From contig JAEXAG010000103.1 of NCBI GenBank assembly GCA_023394655.1, positions 1-13,434 of the forward strand: 13,434 nt of DNA. Reading direction: 5' to 3'. Under the pieces are notes generated by a model. That model had not been told where the DNA came from, made no database searches, and saw only the letters and a program-made list of their open reading frames with translations. The position numbers and the translations under genes are program-made. Origin of the DNA: Pseudomonadota bacterium. GTDB taxonomy: Bacteria; Pseudomonadota; Gammaproteobacteria; Xanthomonadales; Xanthomonadaceae. This document shows positions 6,146 through 13,280 of the stretch, piece after piece (the first letter of the stretch is position 1; each line of letters opens with the position of its first letter).

Positions 6146-7227
6146 GCCTGCGGAAAGTGTCCGTGGGCGGCCCGGCAGCCTACGAAATCGCCATCGGGCC
6201 CGGCCTGCTGGGCGATGGCGCGCGCCTCGCGGCGGCGCTGCGGGGGCGGCATGCACTCATCGTCAGCGATGCCCACGTCGCGCCGCTGCATGCCGAGGGC
6301 GTGGCCGCGGCGATCAAGGCCGCGCGGCCGGATGCCCGGCTCGCCGTGGAAGTGCTGGAGGCCGGCGAACAGGCCAAGACATTGTCCGGCTTCGCGCAGG
6401 TGATCGATGCACTGGCCCGGCTCGGTGCCACCCGCGATGCCTGCGTGTTCGCGCTCGGCGGCGGCGTGGTCGGCGACATGGCCGGCTTCGCCGCGGCCTG
6501 CTGGATGCGCGGCATCGATTGCGTGCAGCTGCCGACCTCGCTGCTGGCGATGGTCGATTCCTCGGTGGGCGGCAAGACCGCGGTGGATATTCCCGCCGGC
6601 AAGAACCTGGTCGGTGCCTTCCACCTGCCGCGCGCGGTGCTGGCCGATACCGCCACGCTGGCCACCCTGCCGCCGCGCGAATTGCGCGCGGGCTTCGCCG
6701 AGGTGATCAAGTACGGCGCGATCTTCGATGCCGCTTTCCTCGACTGGCTCGATCTCCGTGCCGAAGCGCTGCTGGCAGGCGATCCGGAGGCGCTGGCCGA
6801 TGCCATCGCCGAAAGCTGCCGGCACAAGGCCGCGGTGGTCGAGCGCGATCCGTTCGAGCGCGGCGAGCGCGCCCTGCTCAACTTCGGCCACACCTTCGGC
6901 CACGCCATCGAAGCGGAACAGGGATTCGGCGGACTCGTGCATGGCGAGGCGGTGGCGATCGGAATGGTGCTGGCGGCGCGGCTTTCCGCGCGGCTCGGCA
7001 TGTCCGGCGATGGCGAGGCCACGCGGCTGGCCCGTCTGCTGGAGCGCTTCGGCCTGCCGGTGGTGCTGCCGGCGGGGCTGGATCCCGATGCACTGCTGGC
7101 GCGGATGCGGCTGGACAAGAAGGCCGACGGCGACGGATTGCGCTTCGTGCTCTGGGAAGGACCGGGGCGATCACGCGTGCGCGGCGGCATCGATCCGGCC
7201 GATGTGCGCGCCGTGCTGGCCGGCTGA
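6142..7227 (+). CDS. aroB: 3-dehydroquinate synthase
   Basis: AroB converts DAHP to 3-dehydroquinate, the second step of the shikimate pathway, using NAD and a divalent metal. The product has 361 residues (E. coli 362). Motifs seen: NAD-binding GGGVVGDMAGF (106-116), PTSLLAMVDSSVGGKTAVD (131-149) with Lys145, NLVGAFHLP (155-163), GFAEVIKYG (184-192) with metal ligand Glu187, NFGHTFGHAIE (247-257) with ligand His250, and LVHGEAVAIGM (265-275) with ligand His267. The three metal ligands are offset by three from E. coli Glu184, His247 and His264, so the enzyme looks intact. The start is a GTG at 6142 overlapping the aroK TGA, with GGGAG at 6129-6133, eight bases upstream. It forms an operon with aroK, as in most gammaproteobacteria. 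Confidence 0.97.
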   Translation: MSLRKVSVGGPAAYEIAIGPGLLGDGARLAAALRGRHALIVSDAHVAPLHAEGVAAAIKAARPDARLAVEVLEAGEQAKTLSGFAQVIDALARLGATRDACVFALGGGVVGDMAGFAAACWMRGIDCVQLPTSLLAMVDSSVGGKTAVDIPAGKNLVGAFHLPRAVLADTATLATLPPRELRAGFAEVIKYGAIFDAAFLDWLDLRAEALLAGDPEALADAIAESCRHKAAVVERDPFERGERALLNFGHTFGHAIEAEQGFGGLVHGEAVAIGMVLAARLSARLGMSGDGEATRLARLLERFGLPVVLPAGLDPDALLARMRLDKKADGDGLRFVLWEGPGRSRVRGGIDPADVRAVLAG

Positions 7228-7256
7228 GGCACGGGGCAGCACGCCGCGCCACCACT

Positions 7257-7262
7257 TACAAT
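7257..7262 (+). promoter_or_regulatory. -10-like element TACAAT before the WGR gene, candidate leaderless promoter
   Basis: TACAAT ends six bases before the ATG at 7269, with only C residues between and no Shine-Dalgarno. The predicted transcription start would coincide with the start codon. No convincing -35 is seen. It would let the WGR gene and hemE be transcribed independently of aroKB. Confidence 0.5.
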
Positions 7263-7268
7263 CCCCCC

Positions 7269-7523
7269 ATGCGACTGCTCCTGCAACAAAGGCCCGATGG
7301 GCGCGAAGCGCCGCGCTTCGTCCAGCTCACCCTGCAGCCCGACCTGTTCGGCGGCTGGGTGCTGCTGCGCGAGTCCGGCCAGCAGGGCAGCCGCAGTACG
7401 CTGCGCCGCGAACAGTTCCTCGACCAACCGAGCGCCTTGGCGGCACTCGAAAAAGCCCGGGACAGCCAGCTCCGCAAGGGCTTCCAGCTGATGTTCGCGC
7501 GCGGCATCGAGAACCCACGCTGA
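7269..7523 (+). CDS. Small WGR-domain-like protein
   Basis: An 84-residue protein resembling a single, stand-alone WGR domain. WGR domains are small modules named for a Trp-Gly-Arg motif and are found in poly(ADP-ribose) polymerases and bacterial proteins of mostly unknown role; nucleic-acid contact is known for the PARP versions. Here the expected pattern is RFVQLTLQPDLFGGWVLLRE (16-35), then SGQQGSR at the place of the WGR-x-G motif, then a helix ALAALEKARDSQLRKGFQLM (56-75). The eponymous Trp and Arg are replaced by Ser36 and Gln38, so the motif is degenerate while the rest fits. It lies 41 bases after aroB and 10 bases before hemE, so it is probably cotranscribed with hemE. The ATG at 7269 is supported by the near start of homology and the TACAAT six bases upstream. 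Function is unknown. Confidence 0.8.
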   Translation: MRLLLQQRPDGREAPRFVQLTLQPDLFGGWVLLRESGQQGSRSTLRREQFLDQPSALAALEKARDSQLRKGFQLMFARGIENPR

Positions 7524-7533
7524 CGGACACGCC

Positions 7534-8601
7534 ATGACCCTGAAGAACGACCGCTTCCTGCGCGCGCTGCGCCGCGAACCCGTGGATTGCACGCCGGTCT
7601 GGCTGATGCGCCAGGCCGGACGCTACCTGCCGGAATACCGCGCCACCCGCAAGGAGGCGGGCAGCTTCCTGGCCATGGCCAAGAACCCCGACATCGCCTG
7701 CGAAGTCACCCTGCAGCCGCTGCGCCGCTTCCCGCTGGATGCGGCGATCCTGTTCTCCGACATCCTCACCATCCCCGACGCCATGGGCCTCGGGCTGCAC
7801 TTCGTCGATGGCGAAGGCCCGAAGTTCGAGCGCCCGGTGCGCGAGGAAGCCGACATCGCGCGGCTCGGGGTGCCCGACATGGAAACCGAACTGCGCTACG
7901 TCACCGATGCGGTGCGGGTGATCCGCCGCGAACTGGACGGCAGCGTGCCCCTGATCGGTTTCTCCGGCAGCCCGTGGACGCTCGCCTGTTACATGGTCGA
8001 AGGCGGCGGCAGCAAGGATTTCGCCCGCATCAAGGCGATGGCCTACAGCCGCCCCGACCTGCTGCGTCGCCTGCTTGCAGTGACCACCGATGCGGTGGTG
8101 GCCTATCTTGCCGCGCAGCGCGCCGCCGGCGCCCAGGCCCTGCAGGTGTTCGATACCTGGGGTGGCGTCCTTTCGCCGACGCTCTACCGCGAGTTCTCGC
8201 TGGCCTACATGGCCCGCATCGCGCGCGAACTCGAGCGCGGCGATGGCGCCGACCGCACGCCGCTGATCCTGTTCGGCAAGGGCAACGGCCCGCATCTGGC
8301 CGACCTGGCCACCACCGGCGCGGACGCGCTGGGCGTGGACTGGACGATCTCGCTGGAAGACGCCGCGATCCGCACCGGCGGCCGCGTCGCGCTGCAGGGC
8401 AACCTCGATCCGACGACGCTCTATGCCAGCCCGGAAGCGATCCGCACCCAGGTCCGCGAAGCACTGGACAGCTTTGCGCGCGGCAACGGCGGCAGCCGCG
8501 ATGGACACGTGTTCAACCTGGGCCACGGCATGTCGCCGGACATGAATCCGGAACACGTCGCGGTGCTGGTCGAGGAAGTCCACGCCCACAGCCGGCGCTG
8601 A
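7534..8601 (+). CDS. hemE: Uroporphyrinogen decarboxylase
   Basis: HemE removes the four acetate carboxyl groups of uroporphyrinogen III to give coproporphyrinogen III, the first committed step toward heme. It is a cytoplasmic cofactor-free dimer. The product has 355 residues, the family standard. Signature 1, PVWLMRQAGRYLPEYR (21-36), holds the substrate-binding arginines Arg26 and Arg30. The catalytic aspartate lies in FSDIL (Asp76). Signature 2, GFSGSPWTLACYMVEGGG (142-159), holds Tyr153. VFDTWGGVLSP (205-215) and FNLGHGM (327-333, His331) complete the pocket. It starts 10 bases after the WGR gene with only a weak GGAC upstream, so it may depend on translation of that gene. It ends 15 bases before the stop of the converging histidine kinase gene, with a shared hairpin. 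Confidence 0.97.
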   Translation: MTLKNDRFLRALRREPVDCTPVWLMRQAGRYLPEYRATRKEAGSFLAMAKNPDIACEVTLQPLRRFPLDAAILFSDILTIPDAMGLGLHFVDGEGPKFERPVREEADIARLGVPDMETELRYVTDAVRVIRRELDGSVPLIGFSGSPWTLACYMVEGGGSKDFARIKAMAYSRPDLLRRLLAVTTDAVVAYLAAQRAAGAQALQVFDTWGGVLSPTLYREFSLAYMARIARELERGDGADRTPLILFGKGNGPHLADLATTGADALGVDWTISLEDAAIRTGGRVALQGNLDPTTLYASPEAIRTQVREALDSFARGNGGSRDGHVFNLGHGMSPDMNPEHVAVLVEEVHAHSRR

Positions 8602-8606
8602 GCCGG

Positions 8607-8633
8607 CGGCCCGCCCTCAATCCGGGCGGGCCG
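8607..8633. terminator. Perfect 10-bp hairpin between hemE and the sensor kinase
   Basis: CGGCCCGCCC (8607-8616) and GGGCGGGCCG (8624-8633) form a perfect 10-bp GC-only stem with a 7-base loop. It starts 6 bases after the hemE stop, and the kinase stop codon (8619-8617) lies in the loop. The position suits a shared bidirectional terminator. T tracts are weak on both sides. Confidence 0.6.
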
Positions 8634-11600
8634 GCATCACTTTCGCCAGCGTTCCGGCGAGCATCGCGGCGGTCATCGGCTTGCGCAGGAAGGCGTCGAA
8701 GCCGGCGGCGCGCGCCATCGGCTCGGCATCGGCATCGGCGCGCGCGGTGACCGCGACCAGCGGCCTGCCGAAGCCGTTGCCGCGCAGCTGGCGGGCCAGC
8801 TCGAAGCCGTCCATCCCCGGCAGGTCCAGATCCAGCAGGGCGGCATCGAACGCGCCGGTCGCCACCTCGGTCAGGGCCGCGAGCCCATGGGCCGCATGCA
8901 CCACTTCATGGCCCTGCGCGCGCAGCAGGTCGGCGATGACGATGGCCACCGTCGGCTCGTCCTCGACCAGCAGCAGGCGCGCCCCGTTGCGGGCAAGCGG
9001 CGCCACGGCCGCCGGCGTGGCGGATGGCGGGGCCGACGCCGGCTCCAGCGGCAACTCGACGCAGAAGCGTGCGCCGCGGCCGGGGGCGCTTTCCACCCGG
9101 ATGCGCCCGCCCATGACCACGGCAAGCTCCTGGCTGATCGCCAAGCCGAGGCCGCTGCCGCCGTAGCGGGCGCTGGTGCGTGCGCCTTCGGCCTGCTCGA
9201 AGCGGCGGAACAGCCGCTCGATCTGCTCGTCATCGAGGCCGGGGCCGGTATCGGCGACTTCGCAGGCGATGCCGCCGCCATCGAGTGCCGAAACCGACAG
9301 CGCGACTTCGCCTTCCCCGGTGAACTTGATCGCGTTGCCGAGCAGGTTGAGCAGGATCTGTTCGACACGGGTGTGGTCGCCGCGCAACCAGCGCGGCACA
9401 TCCGGGGCCATCGCCACGCGGAACGCCAGCCCCTTGCCCTCGGCCATCGGCCGCAGCAGGTCGGCCGCCTGCGCCACGAGCCGATGGAGATCGAAAGGTT
9501 CGTCGGCGAGCACCAGCCGGTCGGCCTCGATCCGCGCCAGGTCGAGGGTATCGTTCACCAGCCGCAGCAGGTGCCGGCCGGCGTGCAGGATGGCATCCAC
9601 CTGCCCGCGCTGGCGCGGCTCCAGCGGGCCTGCCTGCAGCAATTCGGCCATGCCGAGCACACCGGTCATCGGTGTCCGGATTTCGTGGCCGAGCGTGGCG
9701 AGGAAGCGGGTCTTGGCCTCCGATGCCTGCTCCGCCAGCGTGCGTTGCTGCTCGGCCAGCAACCATTCGTGACGCTGGCGCAGTCGCCCTTTCCATGCCC
9801 GCGCCGATGCCCAGAGCGCGAGCAGCGCGGCCAGCGCATAGGACGCGATGGCCGCCGTGGAGCGCCACCACGGCGGACGGATCTCGAAGGCCAGCCGTTG
9901 CTCGTGCGCGGCGTTGCCGTTGGCGTCACGCGCGCGCATCCGCAGCGCGTAGCGGCCCGGCGGCAGGCCGCTGAAACTGCGCTCGCCGCCGTTGCCCTGC
10001 TCCACCCAGCCGCGGTCGAAGCCTTCGAGCAGGCTCCAGTAACGGATCGATTCCGGATCGTCATAGGCCAGCAGGTGGCCGACCAGCCGCAGCTCGCGAT
10101 CGTTCGGCTCCAGGCGCAAATCGCCGGCAGCGGGCACGTCGAGCCATTGCCCCGCGCGGCGCACGTCGATTTGATCGATGCGCAGAACCGGCACGCTCGC
10201 CGGCGGGTCGGGGAAGTGGGTGTCCACCATCACCACGCCGCCGTCGTTGGTGGTCGCCACCAGGATGCCTTCCCCGGACATCGCCAGCACGCGGTCGGTG
10301 AACTCCTGGCTGGAAAGCCCGTTGGCGATCCCGTAGGTGCGCAGGTGGCCACGCGCCGGATTCCAGCGGAACAGGCCGCGCTGGCTGGAAAGCCAGACCC
10401 GGCCACGGGTATCGATGCGCAGCGCGCCGGATTCGACTGCCGGCAGCGCATCGCCCGCGGGCACCGTGGCGGCGCTTCGCCACGCGCCATCGCGCAGGCG
10501 GAATTGCTCCAGGCCGCCGAGGCGATGCAGCCAGAGTTCGCCATCGCCGCGGAAATCGAAACTGAAGACCCGGCGGCCGGCCAATGCGGGGGGCACCACC
10601 AGCCGTCCGCGCGCCTCGTCCAGCCAGCCCAGTCCGAAACCGCCGGAAATCCACAAGCGCCCGTCGGGGCCGATGCGCAGGGCCTCGTTGTCGCCCTGCC
10701 CGAGCCCGCTGGCATCATCGGCGGCGATGCTGCGCAGCACGCGCCCGCTGGCCGCGTCGCGCAGCTGCAGGCCGACGCCGGGCGCCGACAGCCACAGGCG
10801 GCCATCGCCGGTGGCCACCATCAGATCGACGCGCGCGGTGGGCGGCGCCTCCGCGTGCTCCGGCGACCATTCGTCGAGACGGCCCTCCTCGTCCAGCCGG
10901 AACAGCCCCGGGCGGTTGCCGCTGATCCACAGCTGGCCCAGCGAATCCTCGACCATCGCCAACGGCTTCACCATGTACAGTCGCTCGCGGACATCGGGAT
11001 CCACGCGGGCGGTCACGCCGCGGCTGTCGACCCGCTCGATGTGGCCGTCGAAACCGCCGATCCACACGCCGCCATCGCGGGCCGGCGTGGCCGCGCGGTA
11101 GATCCGCCCGCCAAGCCCGCTGCCATCAGGCAGGCGCCGCAGCTGGGCCAGGCCGCGCCAGTCGGAGCGGAGGTAGCCCAGCCCCTTGCCGGGCACGCCG
11201 ACCCAGAGCCCGCCATCGGGCTGCAGCAACAGGGCGGCGACGTAGCGCGGGGTCACCGATTCATCGGGCTCGACCGGCAGCGGGATGTCGTCGTCGCCCT
11301 TGACCCGCCACAGCCGGCGCTGGCTGCCGAGCCAGAGCGCGCCATCGTGGTCGATCGCCATCGACACCACCGCGTTGGGGCGCTCGAACATGTCCGCCCA
11401 CGGCAGCCGCAGCCAGCGCCCGTCGGCTTCGCGCCGGAACACGCCGGCCGAGGTGCCGGCCCAGAGCTGCCCGCCATGTGCCTTCAGGGCATACACCAGC
11501 GGCGCGGACTCTTCGCCGGGCAATGGCTCCGTCTTGATCTCGCGGCCATCCCAGCGCGCGAGGCCGGCCATCGTCCCGACCCACAGCCCGGCGCCGCCAT

Positions 11601-12156
11601 CGCGGGCCAGCGCCAGCACCGTCGGCGAAGGCAGGCCGGGGACGGCCTCCGGCCGCCAATCGGCGGGCGGGCCGGCTGTCGGCATCCGGTAAAGCCCGGC
11701 CATCGCCGTTCCCATCCACAGCACGTCGCCCACGCTTTCGAAGGCGAAGATGTCGTTGCTGCCGAGCGAAGGATGGGTTTCCTGGCGCACCACGTCGAAG
11801 CCGCCGCGCTGCGGATCGAGCCGACCGACGCCGCTGAACTCGGTGGCCACCCAGAGGTGGTCGCGGCCATCCACGTGCAGCGCCTGCACCAAGTTGCCGG
11901 GGATCGAGCGGGAATCGCGCGGATCGTGTCGCCACAGGCGGAAGCCGCGGCCGTCGTAACGTGCCAGGCCATCGGTGGTGCCCACCCAGATGAAGCCGGC
12001 GCTGTCGCGCGCCAGCGCATTGACGGTCGTGGCAGGCAAGCCCTCCCGCGGGCCCAGCACGCGCAAATGCGGGCTTTCCGGCACGCCGGCGGCCACGCGC
12101 CCGGGCATGAGCACGCCAATCGCCAGCAGCAGCCCCGCGAACAGGTTCCGTCCCAT
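8617..12156 (-). CDS. Hybrid sensor histidine kinase with double beta-propeller sensor
   Basis: A 1179-residue membrane sensor. A signal peptide (1-23, ending VAA) exports the N-terminal part. Residues 57-645 hold fourteen propeller repeats of the type LWVGT.GL.R.D (for example 57-69, 101-115, 191-204, 364-377, 409-422, 587-600), enough for two seven-bladed propellers. A Y_Y_Y-type Ig-like domain follows (about 690-760), then one membrane helix (about 766-788) and a short linker helix. The kinase part has the phospho-acceptor His824 in TLGHEIRTP, N box LLNLLGNAIKFTGEGE (935-950), G1 DTGPGL (969-974) and G2 YGGSGLGLAIS (999-1009). The C-terminal receiver has Glu1065/Asp1066, phospho-acceptor Asp1109 in LLDLDLPGMDG, Thr1137 and Lys1159. 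There is no HPt or DNA-binding domain, so an external phosphotransfer partner is needed; none is nearby. In Bacteroidetes this architecture often senses glycans; the ligand here is unknown. Start: GGAGG lies about 5 bases before ATG 12156. Confidence 0.95.
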   Translation of the reverse strand: MGRNLFAGLLLAIGVLMPGRVAAGVPESPHLRVLGPREGLPATTVNALARDSAGFIWVGTTDGLARYDGRGFRLWRHDPRDSRSIPGNLVQALHVDGRDHLWVATEFSGVGRLDPQRGGFDVVRQETHPSLGSNDIFAFESVGDVLWMGTAMAGLYRMPTAGPPADWRPEAVPGLPSPTVLALARDGGAGLWVGTMAGLARWDGREIKTEPLPGEESAPLVYALKAHGGQLWAGTSAGVFRREADGRWLRLPWADMFERPNAVVSMAIDHDGALWLGSQRRLWRVKGDDDIPLPVEPDESVTPRYVAALLLQPDGGLWVGVPGKGLGYLRSDWRGLAQLRRLPDGSGLGGRIYRAATPARDGGVWIGGFDGHIERVDSRGVTARVDPDVRERLYMVKPLAMVEDSLGQLWISGNRPGLFRLDEEGRLDEWSPEHAEAPPTARVDLMVATGDGRLWLSAPGVGLQLRDAASGRVLRSIAADDASGLGQGDNEALRIGPDGRLWISGGFGLGWLDEARGRLVVPPALAGRRVFSFDFRGDGELWLHRLGGLEQFRLRDGAWRSAATVPAGDALPAVESGALRIDTRGRVWLSSQRGLFRWNPARGHLRTYGIANGLSSQEFTDRVLAMSGEGILVATTNDGGVVMVDTHFPDPPASVPVLRIDQIDVRRAGQWLDVPAAGDLRLEPNDRELRLVGHLLAYDDPESIRYWSLLEGFDRGWVEQGNGGERSFSGLPPGRYALRMRARDANGNAAHEQRLAFEIRPPWWRSTAAIASYALAALLALWASARAWKGRLRQRHEWLLAEQQRTLAEQASEAKTRFLATLGHEIRTPMTGVLGMAELLQAGPLEPRQRGQVDAILHAGRHLLRLVNDTLDLARIEADRLVLADEPFDLHRLVAQAADLLRPMAEGKGLAFRVAMAPDVPRWLRGDHTRVEQILLNLLGNAIKFTGEGEVALSVSALDGGGIACEVADTGPGLDDEQIERLFRRFEQAEGARTSARYGGSGLGLAISQELAVVMGGRIRVESAPGRGARFCVELPLEPASAPPSATPAAVAPLARNGARLLLVEDEPTVAIVIADLLRAQGHEVVHAAHGLAALTEVATGAFDAALLDLDLPGMDGFELARQLRGNGFGRPLVAVTARADADAEPMARAAGFDAFLRKPMTAAMLAGTLAKVMPARPD

Positions 12157-12200
12157 CGATTCCTCCCTCCCGAACCCCGATGCTGGCGCGCCCGCGCCCG

Positions 12201-12215
12201 GGGTGCAAGGCACCC
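12201..12215. repeat. Short dyad in the kinase/cytochrome divergent region
   Basis: GGGTGC-AAG-GCACCC is a perfect 6-bp inverted repeat 45 bases upstream of the kinase start. It lies in the 149-base region (12157-12305) shared by two divergent genes and could be an operator or chance in GC-rich DNA. Apart from this, a -10-like element and the two ribosome sites, I see nothing else in that gap. Confidence 0.3.
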
Positions 12216-12272
12216 GCCCCGGCGTTGCATCACCGGAACGCGCCGTCCCACCCCCTTCGGCGCGGCAGGCCC

Positions 12273-12297
12273 TACTATTTCCGTGTCCAGACAGGAG
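12273..12297 (+). promoter_or_regulatory. -10-like TACTAT and Shine-Dalgarno for cytochrome b561
   Basis: TACTAT (12273-12278) matches the -10 consensus in five of six positions and would start a leader of about 20 bases. AGGAG (12293-12297) lies eight bases before the ATG at 12306 and fixes that start. No clear -35 is seen. This is an ordinary leadered arrangement, in contrast to aroK and the WGR gene. Confidence 0.5.
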
Positions 12298-12305
12298 TGT
12301 CGGCC

Positions 12306-12857
12306 ATGCGAAATTCCACCACCCACTGGGGTGCCGTGAGCAAATCCCTGCACTGGCTGATCGCGGTGTTGTTGATCGGCCAGGGCATCTTCGGGCTGGT
12401 GATGGGCGATGTCGGAAGCCGCGCCACCCAGCTGCAGCTCTACGGCCTGCACAAGTCGATCGGCTTCCTGATCCTGGCGCTGGTCGTCCTGCGCCTGGCC
12501 TGGCGCCTGTACGCGGGTGCGCCGATGGCCGTCCCGGGCACGCCGCGCTGGCAGGACCTGGCGGCACGCCTCGGGCACGTCGGCCTCTACGTGCTGATGT
12601 TCGCGGTGCCGATGAGCGGCTGGATGCTCAGCTCGGCCGCCGGCGGCTACAACCAGAAGTTCTTCGGCCTGTTCGAAGTGCCCTCGCTGGTCGCGCAGAA
12701 CAGCGCGCTGCAGGATGCCGCCGGCGAAGCCCACGAAATCCTGTTCTGGCTGCTGATGCTGCTCGCCGCCGGCCACGTCGCGGCCGCCATCCACCACCAT
12801 GTCTTCAAACAGGACGCCACCCTGCGACGCATGTTGCCGGGCCGGCGCATCGACTGA
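12306..12857 (+). CDS. Cytochrome b561 (CybB/YceJ type)
   Basis: A 183-residue inner-membrane di-heme cytochrome b that in E. coli CybB oxidises quinol and can reduce superoxide. Four hydrophobic segments are visible, at about 14-34, 49-69, 88-108 and 143-163. Histidines that fit the two heme b sites are His16 (SLHWLIA), His49 (GLHKSIG), His143 (EAHEILFW) and His157 (AAGHVAA); their spacing matches the CybB heme ligands. The C-terminus is basic (HHHVFK, then RRMLPGRR), consistent with a cytoplasmic end. The start at 12306 has a good AGGAG. It is followed after 20 bases by a yceI pseudogene; a b561 gene paired with yceI (as yceJ-yceI in E. coli) is a common arrangement. Whether this is the CybB or YceJ orthologue cannot be told from sequence alone, so no symbol is given. 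Confidence 0.92.
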   Translation: MRNSTTHWGAVSKSLHWLIAVLLIGQGIFGLVMGDVGSRATQLQLYGLHKSIGFLILALVVLRLAWRLYAGAPMAVPGTPRWQDLAARLGHVGLYVLMFAVPMSGWMLSSAAGGYNQKFFGLFEVPSLVAQNSALQDAAGEAHEILFWLLMLLAAGHVAAAIHHHVFKQDATLRRMLPGRRID

Positions 12858-12877
12858 CACCCACCGGAGATTCCCCC

Positions 12878-13246
12878 ACGTCCCGTTTCTTCCGCGGGCT
12901 GCTGCTGGCGGCCGTCGCGCTCTAGCTCACCCCGGCGTTCGCCGCCGATTGGGTCCAGGCCCCCGGCTCGCCCCTGGCTTTCGCCGGCAAGTACCAGTCC
13001 GACGTGTTTGTCGGCACCTTCCCGGGCTTCGCCACGCGCATGCAATTCGATCCGGCGAACCTCGACGCCACCCGCCTCGACGTGACCTTCGAATGGACGC
13101 CCGGCGCACGCCCGCTGCTGTTCGGCCGCGCCACCGTGCATCGTCTCAAGTTCGGCGTCGGCGGCGGCCAGTGGTCCGACACCAGGATGATCCCGGACGC
13201 CATCGCCATCGCCACCCGCGTGGTGCTGGTGTCGGCCGCGCCCTGA
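12878..13246 (+). pseudogene. yceI-family periplasmic lipid-binding protein, pseudogene
   Basis: YceI proteins are secreted lipocalin-like barrels of about 190 residues that bind polyisoprenoid-type lipids. This frame reads as one with three lesions. First, the codon at the expected start, eight bases after a good GGAG (12866-12869), is ACG instead of ATG. Second, the signal peptide SRFFRGLLLAAVAL is followed by an in-frame TAG (12923-12925) before LTPAFAADW. Third, the reading passes from RLDVTF directly to EWTPGARPLLFGRATV near 13090, skipping an estimated 65-75 residues of the central barrel while keeping frame. The C-terminus (GVGGGQWSD, IPDAIAIATRVVL) is well preserved and ends in TGA. 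Several independent lesions argue for real decay rather than a sequencing error. It lies 20 bases after the cytochrome b561 gene, its usual partner. Confidence 0.88.
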
Positions 13247-13257
13247 TCCGCCCCTTT

Positions 13258-13280
13258 GCTGGCCCCTTCAGCGGGCCAGC
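13258..13280. terminator. Hairpin between yceI pseudogene and glutaredoxin gene
   Basis: GCTGGCCC (13258-13265) and GGGCCAGC (13273-13280) form a perfect 8-bp stem (9 with the flanking T-A pair) around a 7-base loop. The loop contains the stop codon of the minus-strand glutaredoxin-like gene. It sits 11 bases after the yceI stop, so it probably ends transcription from one or both sides, although there is no T tract. Confidence 0.5.

Noticed and set aside
5413..6942. Long minus-strand frame across aroK and aroB that includes an ATG (5603) near the dodecin remnant
   Set aside because: That ATG is in a different frame from dodecin, and the translation shows no dodecin features. The frame is antisense to aroKB.
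4482..7268. Thousand-codon plus-strand frame ending in the WGR protein
   Set aside because: It runs antisense to btuF and pdxH and out of frame through aroK and aroB. Only the last 84 codons look like protein, and they have their own ATG.
8801..11985. Repeated sequence within the kinase gene as a possible DNA repeat array
   Set aside because: The repeats are diverged protein-level propeller blades of about 35-50 residues, without near-identical DNA units.
8887..12339. Very long plus-strand frame of 1150 codons opposite the sensor kinase
   Set aside because: It is antisense to a fully motif-supported kinase and arises from GC-rich codon use. Its translation is low-complexity (rich in A, R, P, G, Q, H) with no recognisable domain.
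13004..13246. Separate 80-residue gene with a GTG start inside the yceI region
   Set aside because: It is the in-frame 3' part of the yceI pseudogene, lacks a ribosome site, and begins in the middle of a barrel strand.
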